Shown here: piece after piece, positions 45,486-55,583 of the stretch
Layout of the letters: each line of letters begins with the position of its first letter
Position numbering within the stretch: the first letter of the stretch is position 1
DNA from: Psychromonas sp. CNPT3
GTDB lineage: Bacteria; Pseudomonadota; Gammaproteobacteria; Enterobacterales; Psychromonadaceae
DNA length: 64,000 nucleotides
NCBI RefSeq assembly: GCF_000153405.2
Contig: NC_020802.1
Span: forward strand, 1,879,883-1,943,882
Reading direction: 5' to 3'
Position numbers and translations under genes: made by a program
Notes under the pieces: model-generated
Database searches by the model: none
What the model was told of the DNA's origin: nothing
Seen by the model: the letters and a program-made list of their open reading frames with translations, nothing else

Positions 45486-46535
45486 TCAAGCACGGCGCTT
45501 AATGATCGCCTCTGATAATGTAACTAATAAATCTTCGGTATCTTGCCAACCAATGCATGCGTCGGTAATACTCTGCCCGTAAGTAAGCGCTTTACCATCA
45601 ACCAGATTTTGACGTCCTTCGACCAAATGGCTCTCTACCATCACACCGGAGATGATTTTCTCACCCGAAGCGATTTGTGCTGCGACATCGGCGCAAACAA
45701 TCATCTGATTTTCGAATTTTTTAGCCGCATTAGCATGACTAAAATCTATCATCAGTGTTTGTTGTAAATCCGCTTTTTTTAACTGAACTTTAATGTTAGC
45801 CACATCTTTAGCGCTGTAATTTGGCTCTTTACCACCACGTAAAATAATATGGCAATCTGGATTACCCGTTGTTTCTACAATCGCGCTATGCCCAAATTTA
45901 TTCACAGATAAAAAATGGTGCGATGCATGTGCAGCGCCAATGGCATCCACAGCCACTTTAATGCTGCCATCGGTTGCGTTTTTAAAACCGACAGGACATG
46001 AAAGACCAGATGCGAGTTCACGATGCACTTGAGACTCTGTTGTGCGCGCGCCAATTGCGCCCCACGTCATCAAATCACCTAAATATTGTGGCGTGATCAT
46101 ATCTAAAAACTCAGTCGCAGCAGGCAGTTCAAGGGCATTAATATCAAGCAGTAATTTACGCGCGGTGCGTAAACCTTTATTAATATTAAACGTACCATTT
46201 AACTCTGGATCATTGATAAGGCCTTTCCAGCCGACTGTTGTACGTGGTTTTTCAAAATAAACACGCATGACTATTTCTAATGTATCTTTATATTTCTTGC
46301 GCAGTGGCGCAAGCTTGTTTGCATATTCTAAGGCTTCGTCAATATTATGAATTGAGCATGGCCCAATGATCACTAACAAGCGATCATCTTGTGCATTCAA
46401 AATTTTACTAATAGCGCGGCGAGAGCCCGCCACCGTTTGACTAATTGCGTTCGTATTCGGAAATTTTTCTAATAAAGCAATGGGAGGTAAAAGCTCTTTA
46501 ATTGCTTTAATATGCGTATCATCTGTATTTATCAT
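45486..46535 (-). CDS. aroG: 3-deoxy-7-phosphoheptulonate synthase (DAHP synthase), AroG type
   Basis: The first enzyme of the shikimate pathway. The 349-residue protein is very close to E. coli AroG (350): IKELLPPIALLEKFP, LLVIIGPCSIHN, PRTTVGWKGLINDP, GARTTESQVHRELASGLS and ILRGGKEPNYSAKDV. The AroG-like sequence suggests feedback by phenylalanine, which is inference. It has its own terminator and lies 27 bp after moeA, so read-through from moeA is possible. Confidence 0.93.
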   Translation of the reverse strand: MINTDDTHIKAIKELLPPIALLEKFPNTNAISQTVAGSRRAISKILNAQDDRLLVIIGPCSIHNIDEALEYANKLAPLRKKYKDTLEIVMRVYFEKPRTTVGWKGLINDPELNGTFNINKGLRTARKLLLDINALELPAATEFLDMITPQYLGDLMTWGAIGARTTESQVHRELASGLSCPVGFKNATDGSIKVAVDAIGAAHASHHFLSVNKFGHSAIVETTGNPDCHIILRGGKEPNYSAKDVANIKVQLKKADLQQTLMIDFSHANAAKKFENQMIVCADVAAQIASGEKIISGVMVESHLVEGRQNLVDGKALTYGQSITDACIGWQDTEDLLVTLSEAIIKRRA

Positions 46536-46562
46536 ATTAATTCTCTTGCATCGTTTTTATTA

Positions 46563-47810
46563 TTAATCCATTAACGCGTTATAAGGTTCAATCATCACTG
46601 TTTCCCCTTCCAGCACATCACCTCTTTGTTCTTCAAGTACCATAAAACAATTAGATTGACTCATCGAACTAAATACACCTGAGCCTTGACTGCCTGTTGT
46701 TTGCACAATCAGTTGCCCGTTATCATCTACTGTATGAATTGCTCTTTGAAAGTCCGTTCGACCCGGTGATTTTTTAACAAAGGTTGTACACTTTGCTTTT
46801 AATCTTAGTGCAGGTTTAATCTTAAAGCCGGCAAGTGTCGCCATGGTAGGAACTGCTAACTGGTACAAAGTTACCATAGCGGAAACAGGATTTCCTGGCA
46901 AGCCGAAAAAGACACTACTGCCTAATTTTCCAAAAGCAAAAGGTTTACCGGGCTTGATTGCCAGCTTCCAAAAACCTATCGTTCCGATTTCGGTTAATAC
47001 CTCTTTAATAAAATCAGCATCGCCCACGGAAACGCCACCACTGGTGATCACCACATCGGCTTGCTCATCTGCGCGTAGCAATGCTTCACGTATTAAGGTG
47101 CGATCGTCTCTAATAATGCCAAAATCTAATATTTCGACATTTAAACGCGATAATAAGGCAATAATGCTATAACGATTACTGTCGTATATTTCACCTTCTA
47201 ACAAGGTCTCTCCAACATTTTTTAACTCATCCCCAGACGATAATACGGCCACTTTTAATGCTCTAAAAACGCTGACTTCAGCGAGCCCAAGTGAGGCCAG
47301 TAACGGAATGTCGCGTGCGCTTAATTTATGCCCTTTTTTTAATACACATTGCCCTAACTGCAAATCTTCTGCAACCAAACGCACATTGTCACCCAATTTA
47401 GGCACTTGTGTAAAAATCACCTGATCATCATTTAGCGTAATACGCTCTTGCATGACCACAGAGTCGACGCAACTTGGCATCACCGCACCGGTCATAATAC
47501 GAATACACTCACCGGTGGCGACATTACCCTGATAAGGTGCCCCCGCAAAAGATTGACCCACTAAAGTTAAAGACAAGGGATTTTGTTTATCAGCACCTTC
47601 TAAATCTTCTCTTTTTACGCCATAACCATCCATAGCAGAATTATTAAAAGGAGGCACATTGAGTGGTGATAACACATCACTAGCAAGGGCATAGCCTAAA
47701 GCGTCTGCTAACGGTAAATTTATTGGCTGACACACATTGGTCACCGCTTCTTGCATTTTAGATAACGCTTGCTCTATTGGCATTAAGCCTTTGGTATCAC
47801 AACAACCCAT
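46563..47810 (-). CDS. moeA: molybdopterin molybdenumtransferase MoeA
   Basis: Inserts molybdate into adenylylated molybdopterin. The 415-residue protein begins MGCCDTKGLMPIEQAL as in vibrios and shows NNSAMDGYGV (~60), GECIRIMTGAVMP (~105), VAVLSSGDEL, TSGGVSVGDADF (~250) and the FFGLPGNPVSAMV loop (~300). moeB, its frequent partner, is absent. It lies upstream of aroG on the same strand. Confidence 0.95.
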   Translation of the reverse strand: MGCCDTKGLMPIEQALSKMQEAVTNVCQPINLPLADALGYALASDVLSPLNVPPFNNSAMDGYGVKREDLEGADKQNPLSLTLVGQSFAGAPYQGNVATGECIRIMTGAVMPSCVDSVVMQERITLNDDQVIFTQVPKLGDNVRLVAEDLQLGQCVLKKGHKLSARDIPLLASLGLAEVSVFRALKVAVLSSGDELKNVGETLLEGEIYDSNRYSIIALLSRLNVEILDFGIIRDDRTLIREALLRADEQADVVITSGGVSVGDADFIKEVLTEIGTIGFWKLAIKPGKPFAFGKLGSSVFFGLPGNPVSAMVTLYQLAVPTMATLAGFKIKPALRLKAKCTTFVKKSPGRTDFQRAIHTVDDNGQLIVQTTGSQGSGVFSSMSQSNCFMVLEEQRGDVLEGETVMIEPYNALMD

Positions 47811-48157
47811 TTTTTACTCTCACTTTAGTTGATAGAGAGACCATGGTACTGCAAGTAATAAAATCAGCAAGCCAAATTGATTTTCACGTCCGTTCGAATA
47901 TCGCTACGTTGCATCCCTGAAAAGCGTTGCGCCTTAAACGACATCCTCATCATGCCTTGTAAAATAACGGAGGATATCTTTATCTTATTCTTTCCTGCCA
48001 ATAGCAATGAGGCATTTACAGGCTCTAAAATATAAAAACAAGGGCTTAGGCACATTGAAAATAATAATTAAAGCAACAATTGCACTTTCTACTTCACAGT
48101 TTATCTTTAATCAGGTAATTTGAGACTATTATTGTTTGTCTGCTAAAAGAGGTTGTT
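47811..48157. other. intergenic region with a degenerate dispersed repeat (copy 5)
   Basis: From about 47841, CCATGGTACTGCAAGTAATA then AAATCAGCAAGCCAAATTG resembles the repeat end. The interior to about 48050 has no reading frame that looks genuine. The rest holds the promoter regions of moeA and alaA, which are divergent. Confidence 0.5.
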
Positions 48158-49372
48158 ATGTACCGCGTTGAAAAGTCCCATAAATTAGATAATGTTTGTT
48201 ATGACATTCGGGGCCCTGTCCTTAAACAAGCTCAAAAGTTAGAAGATGAGGGCCAACGGATCCTCAAATTAAACATAGGCAATCCGGCCTCTTTTGGCTT
48301 TGAAGCACCCGAAGAAGTATTAATGGATGTGATCAAACATCTTCCTCAAAGCCAAGGATATTGTGACAGCAAAGGTTTATTTTCTGCGCGCAAAGCGGTG
48401 ATGCAGCATTACCAAGAAAAAGGCTTATTATCACTCGATATCGACGATATCTATATTGGTAATGGGGTCAGTGAATTGATTGTTATGTCGATGCAGGCCT
48501 TGCTTAATAACGGCGATGAACTGTTAATACCCTCTCCTGATTACCCTTTATGGACAGCGGCCACCCATCTTTCTGGTGGTAAAGCGGTGCACTACATTTG
48601 TGATGAACAAGCGGGATGGTTTCCTGACATTGATGATATCAAATCGAAAATCACATCTAGAACCAAAGGGATTGTGTTAATTAATCCCAATAACCCAACG
48701 GGTGCGGTTTACTCTAAAGAGTTACTTGAGCAAATTATTGAGCTTGCAAGACAGCATAATTTAATTGTATTTTCCGATGAGATTTACTCTAAAATTGTCT
48801 ATGACGATGCTAAACATATCCCTTTAGCAACGCTCGCTGATGATATTTTAATTGTGACCTTTGATGGCCTTTCTAAAGCTTACCGCGTGTGTGGGTTTCG
48901 TGTTGGCTGGATGATGATAAGTGGGCTTAAGCGCCAAGCACAAGATTATATAGCAGGACTTGAGATCCTTGCAAGTATGCGCCTGTGTGCCAACGTACCC
49001 ATGCAGCATGCTATCCAAACATCCCTTGGTGGCTATCAAAGTATTAATGAGTTGATTATTCCTGGTGGACGTTTGTATGATCAAACCCAAGGTGCTTGGA
49101 AGTTATTGAATGAGATCCCTGGCGTAAGTTGTACTAAACCCAATGGATCGTTATATCTTTTTCCTAAATTAGACCAAAAACGTTTTAACATTAAAGACGA
49201 CCAACGTTTTGTTATGGACTTATTAATGGAGAAAAAAATATTAGTCGTACAAGGCACCGGTTTTAACTGGGCAAGCCCAGATCATTTCCGAATTGTGTGC
49301 TTACCGCATATGGATGAGCTAAGCACCGCTATCCATCGTATTGGTGATTTCCTCGAGACTTATCGCCAATAA
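48158..49372 (+). CDS. alaA: glutamate-pyruvate (alanine) aminotransferase AlaA
   Basis: A PLP-dependent class I aminotransferase that makes alanine from pyruvate. The 404 residues align throughout with E. coli AlaA: KLDNVCYDIRGPVLK, LKLNIGNPASFGF, INPNNPTGAVYSKELL, FSDEIYSKIVYDD and the PLP-lysine segment TFDGLSKAYRVCGFRVGW. It is monocistronic. A convergent hairpin separates it from folD. Confidence 0.95.
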   Translation: MYRVEKSHKLDNVCYDIRGPVLKQAQKLEDEGQRILKLNIGNPASFGFEAPEEVLMDVIKHLPQSQGYCDSKGLFSARKAVMQHYQEKGLLSLDIDDIYIGNGVSELIVMSMQALLNNGDELLIPSPDYPLWTAATHLSGGKAVHYICDEQAGWFPDIDDIKSKITSRTKGIVLINPNNPTGAVYSKELLEQIIELARQHNLIVFSDEIYSKIVYDDAKHIPLATLADDILIVTFDGLSKAYRVCGFRVGWMMISGLKRQAQDYIAGLEILASMRLCANVPMQHAIQTSLGGYQSINELIIPGGRLYDQTQGAWKLLNEIPGVSCTKPNGSLYLFPKLDQKRFNIKDDQRFVMDLLMEKKILVVQGTGFNWASPDHFRIVCLPHMDELSTAIHRIGDFLETYRQ

Positions 49373-49385
49373 TCGCCCATAAAAA

Positions 49386-49416
49386 ATGCAACGCTACCCC
49401 ATGGATAGTGTTGCAT
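49386..49416. terminator. terminator between alaA and folD
   Basis: ATGCAACGCTA pairs with TAGTGTTGCAT (one G-U) around a 9-base loop, with A-run before and TATATTTTAT after. Confidence 0.8.
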
Positions 49417-49503
49417 TATATTTTATCTAAAGAGTCACATTACGCGCAGATAATACATTGAATGTACCTAGCTCACCTGAAAGCAATTTAGATCGAATGA
49501 AAT

Positions 49504-50361
49504 TTAGCTCGAATGAAATTCATTACAAGCAAAAAGTGTATTTTCAATGAGTGTTGCAACCGTCATCGGTCCAACACCACCAGGTACAGGCGTTATCCAA
49601 GCTGCACGCGTTTTTGCTTCTTCAAACTCAACATCACCGGTAATTTTACCCGAATCTAAACGGTTAATACCCACATCAAAAACAACCGCCCCTTTTTTTA
49701 TCCATTTTCCGGGAATAAAATGCGCTTGACCACGCGCTACGACTAAAATATCCGCCTTATTCACGTGCGATTCTAGATCTTTCGTAAAACGGTGACAAAT
49801 AGTGGTTGTGCAGCCGGCAAGTAATAATTCAAGGCCCATTGGGCGACCAACAATATTAGAGGCTCCCACCACTACGGCATGCTGTCCTCGCACATCAACG
49901 CCAATATGCTCAAGCATGGTAATGATGCCACGTGGCGTACAGGCTCGCAGTAAAGGTATGCGCTGCGCTAAACGGCCTACATTGTAAGGATGAAAACCAT
50001 CAACGTCTTTTTGCGGATCAATACGCTCAATCACTTGTGTTTCATCGAGTCCATCAGGGAGGGGAAATTGCACTAAAATACCATCAATGCAAGGATCATT
50101 ATTTAGTTTGTCAATTAATTCCAATAATTCATCTTGTGTTGTCGTCGTTGGAAGATCATAGCCTTGAGAAAGAAATCCCACTTTTTCACACAATTTACGT
50201 TTACTTTTTACATAAATTTGTGAGGCGCTATCCCCTCCGACTAATATCACCGCGAGGCCGGGTACACGAGCGCCTTGAGCTACGCGTTGCGCGACGCCTT
50301 GTGCCACTTTATCTGTAATTATTTTTGCAATTGCTTTACCATCAATGATCTGTGCCGTCAT
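49504..50361 (-). CDS. folD: bifunctional methylenetetrahydrofolate dehydrogenase/cyclohydrolase FolD
   Basis: Interconverts methylene-, methenyl- and 10-formyl-tetrahydrofolate with NADP. The 285-residue protein shows [14 protein letters not shown] (catalytic Lys in YxxxK), [45 protein letters not shown] (NADP site) and [13 protein letters not shown]. It is a single gene. An arginine/valine/alanine-rich stretch near residue 20 ([18 protein letters not shown]) holds short repeats of GVAQ/RVAQ. Confidence 0.95.
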   Translation of the reverse strand: MTAQIIDGKAIAKIITDKVAQGVAQRVAQGARVPGLAVILVGGDSASQIYVKSKRKLCEKVGFLSQGYDLPTTTTQDELLELIDKLNNDPCIDGILVQFPLPDGLDETQVIERIDPQKDVDGFHPYNVGRLAQRIPLLRACTPRGIITMLEHIGVDVRGQHAVVVGASNIVGRPMGLELLLAGCTTTICHRFTKDLESHVNKADILVVARGQAHFIPGKWIKKGAVVFDVGINRLDSGKITGDVEFEEAKTRAAWITPVPGGVGPMTVATLIENTLFACNEFHSS

Positions 50362-50607
50362 GAATCAAATCTCTTTTGTTGGGAAAATTTACACGCCATT
50401 GTCGCAAAACTAAGCATTGATGTCACATCTATTACCGAAATAACAACAATAATAATAAATACTGGCCTTTGTTTTGGTCCCCGACTTTAATTTATTAAAT
50501 GAGTACGTTAGCAACAATCGAGGCATAAACACACTCTCTGCCGGCACAACAATAACGACTTCAAATCACTTAAATAAACAGCGTACAGAAAACCAAGCAC
50601 AATAGTC
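50362..50607. other. upstream region of folD
   Basis: 246 bp between folD and the dispersed element. It should contain the folD promoter, and nothing else was recognised. Confidence 0.4.
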
Positions 50608-50870
50608 TATACCCATGATACTTCAAGGTGCAAAGTCAGCCAGGAAAATAGTGCCCAGATGCTAGGCATAAAATTGAAGCCTAGTCGTTCTAAGTCGAGA
50701 TTTTATAACAACGCAGATGGGTGCGAGTTACCTTGCCCTTCGGGGCGCAAGCTCGCCCCCCCCCCCTGCGTTGCAACAATCACAAAGGGAATAACCATTC
50801 GTTCATGTTACGCCTTGCTCTGGTTACCGAGCTTGTGCCTGACAAAGCACCTTGAAATAACATGGGTATA
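50608..50870 (+). repeat. dispersed intergenic element (copy 6), complete, about 263 bp
   Basis: It is bounded by TATACCCATGATACTTCAAG/GTGC at the left and GCACCTTGAAATAACATGGG/TATA at the right, which are near-complementary, like MITE ends. Inside are TTCTAAG...ATTTTATAACAACGCAG, a CTTGCCCTTCGGGGC hairpin, a C11 run (50756-50766) and GTGCCTGACAAA. The same order of parts occurs at 57501-57779. No coding capacity is seen. The 320 bp from here to yccS (50871-51190) hold no other feature I could support. Confidence 0.75.
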
Positions 50871-51190
50871 TATATATTAAGGAAAATGCCTCTTTGATTG
50901 TTGTCATATTACCGAAAACCCTATTAAACGCGCACAATACTCATCGATTTTTTATTAAATGATCAGCCTGTGACAGGGCTCAAATCCCCTCCTAAAAAGA
51001 GCGTCATTAACACTTAACAAAAACAGGGGGACATCACAAAGTAAACGCCAAAAACCATTAATATCAACAACCTGCAATAACTTTTTGGCGCTAGAAGTTC
51101 GTAAAAAATGACAAGCTATTATGCTAAAACTATGTCACCATGCAAGCGTTGCTTTAATAACATTATATCAAGCCTTTCTCTTTTAAGTAA

Positions 51191-53386
51191 ATGAGCGTGA
51201 TCATGGCCCTAGCCCTTAAAATTCCACTACGCAAACTGATTTCAGACTCTAATACACACTCGGCTTTTCGCGTCTTAATTGCAATGGGATTAACTTTTAT
51301 CCCTAATATCTTTCAAATCTCCATCCCTTACTTAGAAATGAATAATTTACATATCTCCATTTCGCTTTGTTTAGGGGTTATGGCCTCTGCCGTCATTGAG
51401 CACGAAGGAAATTATCGCACTCGGCGGAAATTTCTTGCAACCATCCTCACCTGTTTCTTTATTGCATCTGCCAGTGTCGAGTTATTAATGCCCTACCCTT
51501 TTCTTTTTGCATTAGGGTTACTTGCTTCAAGCTTCTTTTTTTTAATGCTTGGCGCACTGGGCGCAAATTATAGCAAGGTGGGATTTGGCGCGATCTTAAT
51601 TGCTATTTACACTATGATTGGCTACCAAGCAGGCTCGATCTGGTACGAACAACCTATTTTGTTTACCTTAGGGGCGTTATGCTACGGTTTGTTTTCAATA
51701 CTCTGGAGTATTTATAGCCCTAACCGCTCCTTACGAGAGCAACTTGCACAACTCTTTTTTACTTTGAGCCGCTATCAACGTCAAAAAGCCACTCTTTTTA
51801 ATGAAACCGATGCAGGAAGCCAAGCCGAATTATTTAAAATTCGCCAACAACTGGCCATTATTAATATCTCTATCGTGGCGCGCCTAAATAATGCCAAACA
51901 AATGATACAATCACGAGCTGCCATCAATGCAGATCAAGCAGAGCTCAAAAAATTAAACCACTATTATTTAATTGCAGAGCAAATTCATGAGCGTATCTGT
52001 GCAAGCCAATACTTATATAGCCAGCTAGAGAGCGTCTTTGGCGAAAGCCAAATTTTAGAAGGTTATCATCAGCTCTTTTTGCAACTCAGTGAAGATTGTT
52101 ATCAACTCGGTATTGCCATTAATGATAAAAAGATTTATCAGCATTCACGCAGGCTCACATGGACCATTAATGCACTTTCAGATCAGTTGCATCTCTTACA
52201 ACAAAAATTACAACACCATGACCAAGATCCTGAAGCAATGCATGCATTACAAGCTATTTATGACAATTTACAAGGCATTGATAACCTATTAATACAAATA
52301 AATCAGCCTGAATTTAGTGAAAATAGCATTGCACTTGAAGCCGATGAAAGCACGGGTGATCACAATAATTTTCAACTACTTTTAAAGGCAATGCACCCGC
52401 GTAATAGTCTTTTTAAACATGCACTGCGTATTAGCATTAGTTTAGTCTTAGCTTATACATTGCAACACCTTTTACACTTAGCTTATGGCTTTTGGTTATT
52501 ACTTACCGTGCTTTTTGTGTGCCAACCCAGTTACAGTGAAACGCGCAAACGTTTAGTACAACGTACCATCGGTACTTTAATGGGGATATTACTCTGTTAC
52601 CCTGCGATGTTTTTTCTAGATACTATCTTTTTACAGATTATCGCTATGATCATCAGTGCCTTTTTCTTCTTCAGCTATGTGCGCACCAATTATGCTCTAG
52701 GCGTTGTCTTTATTACCCTTTTCGTGATGTTTGTGTTTGCTTTATTAACCGGTAACGGGCTTGCCATCTTACCTGCTCGCATTGGTGAAACCCTATTAGG
52801 TTGCGTACTAAGCGCACTCACCATTAGCTTTATTTTTCCTGATTGGCAGTTCCAGCGTTTCCCCTCATTAGTACAACAGGTTCTGAGCCATAGTGAACGT
52901 TACTTTAAACAAATAAGTCATCAATATCAGTATGGACGCAGTGAAAACCTTAATTATCGCCTCACCCGTTGCAAAGTATTTGAAGCTGATGCGGCGCTGA
53001 CCAGTGCTTGGCAAAGTATGCTTTTTGAGCCCAATTCAAAACAGAAGTTAACCCGAGAAGTCTACGCATTAGTCAATCGCTGTGACGCATTAGTCTCCTA
53101 TATTGCAGCCCTTGCCTCGCATCGTCATAAAATTGATAGTTTTAAAGACAGTGCGTTATTACATGATTTAGTTAATACCACATTACAACAAATTACTTGG
53201 GCAAGTAATTCACAACTAAAAGACACAGATATAAACACTATCAGCATTGAAGAGTTTGACAGCTACAAGACAAAACTATCTAAAAATGAAGGGCTTATTG
53301 TTGAGCAATTACGTTTAATTGCATTTACGGCCTTAGATATAAAAATATTATTACAAAAAGTCGATTTTAATACCCAAAACACTTAG
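51191..53386 (+). CDS. yccS: YccS-type FUSC family inner-membrane protein
   Basis: A 731-residue protein with two blocks of membrane helices (~15-170 and ~405-540) separated by a long cytoplasmic helical region, the arrangement of YccS/YhfK proteins. The segment LRISISLVLAYTLQHLLHL starts the second block; TRKRLVQRTIGTLMGILL is the FUSC signature. Related proteins export aromatic acids or fusaric acid, but the YccS substrate is unknown. The ATG at 51191 lacks a strong ribosome site; MALALKI, three codons later, is an alternative. tusE follows 90 bp later. Confidence 0.9.
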   Translation: MSVIMALALKIPLRKLISDSNTHSAFRVLIAMGLTFIPNIFQISIPYLEMNNLHISISLCLGVMASAVIEHEGNYRTRRKFLATILTCFFIASASVELLMPYPFLFALGLLASSFFFLMLGALGANYSKVGFGAILIAIYTMIGYQAGSIWYEQPILFTLGALCYGLFSILWSIYSPNRSLREQLAQLFFTLSRYQRQKATLFNETDAGSQAELFKIRQQLAIINISIVARLNNAKQMIQSRAAINADQAELKKLNHYYLIAEQIHERICASQYLYSQLESVFGESQILEGYHQLFLQLSEDCYQLGIAINDKKIYQHSRRLTWTINALSDQLHLLQQKLQHHDQDPEAMHALQAIYDNLQGIDNLLIQINQPEFSENSIALEADESTGDHNNFQLLLKAMHPRNSLFKHALRISISLVLAYTLQHLLHLAYGFWLLLTVLFVCQPSYSETRKRLVQRTIGTLMGILLCYPAMFFLDTIFLQIIAMIISAFFFFSYVRTNYALGVVFITLFVMFVFALLTGNGLAILPARIGETLLGCVLSALTISFIFPDWQFQRFPSLVQQVLSHSERYFKQISHQYQYGRSENLNYRLTRCKVFEADAALTSAWQSMLFEPNSKQKLTREVYALVNRCDALVSYIAALASHRHKIDSFKDSALLHDLVNTTLQQITWASNSQLKDTDINTISIEEFDSYKTKLSKNEGLIVEQLRLIAFTALDIKILLQKVDFNTQNT

Positions 53387-53476
53387 TTTCGACGCTACTA
53401 AAGCATAAAAAGTCAATATACAAGCGTGCAAACAACAGGTAGTATTCTGTCTTAACATTTTACACGAGATCTTATT

Positions 53477-53803
53477 TTGTTATTTAATGATCAACACTAC
53501 AGTACAGATGCACAAGGATATTTACTCGATATCAGTGTGTGGAATGAAGCCCTCGCAACACATATTGCAAACTTAGAAGGGATCACGCTGACCGATAAGC
53601 ACTGGCAGGTCATCCATCTTGTACGTGATTTTTATAGTCAATTTAACAGTTCACCCGCCATGCGAGCACTGCTCAAAGCCTTACAAAAACAATGTAATGA
53701 TACGACCTTAAATAGTCGCTATTTGTATCGCTTATTTCCAGATGGCCCAGCTAAACAAGCCACCAAAATAGCAGGGTTACCAAAACCTGCTCGCTGCATT
53801 TAA
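53477..53803 (+). CDS. tusE: sulfur-transfer protein TusE (DsrC family)
   Basis: Accepts sulfur from the TusBCD complex and passes it to MnmA for 2-thiolation of tRNA wobble uridine. The 108-residue protein has TDAQGYLLDISVWNEALA and the C-terminal GLPKPARCI, with the conserved penultimate cysteine. The start is a TTG, since no ATG fits; the N-terminus MLFNDQHYSTD matches the family. E. coli also has yccS, and tusE lies near it there, so this order is conserved. Confidence 0.92.
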   Translation: MLFNDQHYSTDAQGYLLDISVWNEALATHIANLEGITLTDKHWQVIHLVRDFYSQFNSSPAMRALLKALQKQCNDTTLNSRYLYRLFPDGPAKQATKIAGLPKPARCI

Positions 53804-53830
53804 TTTTAAAAAGAAACAAGGAAGAGAACC

Positions 53831-54397
53831 ATGCCAAAAGCAAGTGATATCAAAAAAAATACTGCCATCGAATTTAACGATAGTATTTATATTATTAAAG
53901 ACATTGAGCGCTCTGTACCACAAGGTCGTGCAGGCGGAAGCTTGTATCGTATGCGCATGTATGATGTGGTTTCAGGAGCAAAGAAAGATGCCACCTTTAA
54001 AGATGGTGATATGTTAACACTTGCTGATTTAACACGTCGCGCCGTGATGTATTCATACCTTGATGGTGATGAATATGTGTTTATGGATGATGAAGATTAC
54101 ACGCCTTACAATTTTAACAAAACACAAATTGAAGATGAATTACTGTACATCACCGAAGCGACACAAGGTTTACAAGTTTTAGTCGTTGATAACCAAGCCG
54201 TTGCACTTGAGTTACCACAGACTGTTACGCTAACCATTACGCAAACAGATCCCTCAGTAAAAGGTGCATCTGCCAGCGCACGTACTAAACCTGCGATCCT
54301 AGAAACGGGATTAAGTGTACAAGTCCCTGAATATATTGCGAGTGGCGATATTATCAAAATAAATTGTGCAGAAAAGAAATTTATGAGCCGCGCTTAA
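53831..54397 (+). CDS. efpL: elongation factor P-like protein EfpL (YeiP)
   Basis: A paralogue of EF-P that helps ribosomes at difficult proline-containing motifs. The 188 residues align with E. coli YeiP along the length ([43 protein letters not shown]). The loop tip at position 33 is Arg (PQGRAGG), as in EfpL, not the lysine modified in EF-P. AAGGAAGAGA precedes the ATG. It is 27 bp after tusE and probably co-transcribed. Confidence 0.93.
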   Translation: MPKASDIKKNTAIEFNDSIYIIKDIERSVPQGRAGGSLYRMRMYDVVSGAKKDATFKDGDMLTLADLTRRAVMYSYLDGDEYVFMDDEDYTPYNFNKTQIEDELLYITEATQGLQVLVVDNQAVALELPQTVTLTITQTDPSVKGASASARTKPAILETGLSVQVPEYIASGDIIKINCAEKKFMSRA

Positions 54398-54411
54398 GCT
54401 ACCCTCTTTAT

Positions 54412-54446
54412 GAAATACGTAAGTTAACTTGCGTATTTCCTTTTTT
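54412..54446 (+). terminator. terminator of efpL
   Basis: GAAATACG pairs with CGTATTTC, extended by the inner palindrome AAGTTAACTT, then CTTTTTT follows. Confidence 0.85.
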
Positions 54447-54587
54447 CTCTTATTTAACAAATATTTGTATATTAATAGATCCTCTTCAAATAAATACACT
54501 ATCCTATAGAAAACCCTTTATATCTCTTTCGTAACGTGATGAAATCATTACCCACGAATTAATTAATTAATTACCAGGAAGGTTACT

Positions 54588-55571
54588 ATGAACCAGTTTG
54601 ACATTATAACATCATTAATCACTTCACCTTGGCTATGGCTGGTTGCTGTGATCTTATTGGCGCTTAAAAAAGGCATCTATTTTGTACCTCAAAACAGAGG
54701 TTACGTGATATATACAATGGGACGCTACTCCTCTACGCTAAAAGCTGGCCTTAATTTTATTATTCCTTTTCTGCAACGCGTCGTTGCCGACCGAAACTTA
54801 AAAGAGCAGTCTCTGGATATCGAATCGCAATCTGCTATCACTAAAGATAACATTACCTTACAAATTGACGGTATTTTATTTATGAAAGTGACCGATGCTG
54901 GCGCGGCTACCAATAATGTAACTGATTATAAAAGATCGGTGATCCAACTTGCTATGACCACCATGCGTAATGCCATTGGTTCAATGGAGCTTGATGAGTG
55001 TTTTCAAAACCGTGATGTTATCAATACACAAATATTATCTGCCATGACTGAAGCGACCCAACCTTGGGGCGTAATGGTGACCCGTTATGAAATTAAAGAC
55101 ATCACACCACCACAGTCTATTAAAGAAGATATGGAAAAACAAATGACCGCTGAGCGTGAAAAACGTAGCGTCATATTAACCGCAGAAGGCATTAAAAAAT
55201 CAGAAGTAACTAAAGCGGAAGGCCTAAAACAAGCGCGCGTCTTAGACGCAGAAGCAGCTAAAGCAGAACAGGTCTTAGGCGCTGAAGCTGAAAAAACAAC
55301 ACGCGTACTTGAAGCACAAGGTAAAGCTGAAGCTATCCGCCTTGTTTCTGAAGCAGAAGCTAAAGCAATAAGCGTTATTGGCCAACAAGCTGCCACCCCT
55401 GAAGGTAAAAAAGCGATTGAGCTTTCTTTAGCACAAGCTGCTATCCAAGCGCATCAAGCGATTGCAAGTCAAAGCACTATCGTTTTAACCGACGGTAATA
55501 CGGGTGAAAATATCGCCAACACAGTGGCACAAGCCATTGCGGTTTCAAGCTCTCTTAAACTAGCTGATTAA
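54588..55571 (+). CDS. qmcA: stomatin/SPFH family membrane protein QmcA
   Basis: A 327-residue flotillin/stomatin-like protein. It has an N-terminal membrane helix (LWLVAVILLALKKGIYFV), then an SPFH domain from ~30 (FVPQNRGYVIYTMGRYSSTL) to ~190, then an Ala/Glu-rich coiled coil with repeated EA/KAE units to ~290. QmcA-type proteins form large cages associated with membrane proteases. AGGAAGG precedes the ATG. It is followed 12 bp later by its NfeD partner, the standard pair. Confidence 0.92.
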   Translation: MNQFDIITSLITSPWLWLVAVILLALKKGIYFVPQNRGYVIYTMGRYSSTLKAGLNFIIPFLQRVVADRNLKEQSLDIESQSAITKDNITLQIDGILFMKVTDAGAATNNVTDYKRSVIQLAMTTMRNAIGSMELDECFQNRDVINTQILSAMTEATQPWGVMVTRYEIKDITPPQSIKEDMEKQMTAEREKRSVILTAEGIKKSEVTKAEGLKQARVLDAEAAKAEQVLGAEAEKTTRVLEAQGKAEAIRLVSEAEAKAISVIGQQAATPEGKKAIELSLAQAAIQAHQAIASQSTIVLTDGNTGENIANTVAQAIAVSSSLKLAD

Positions 55572-55583
55572 GGAGCCTAACTG

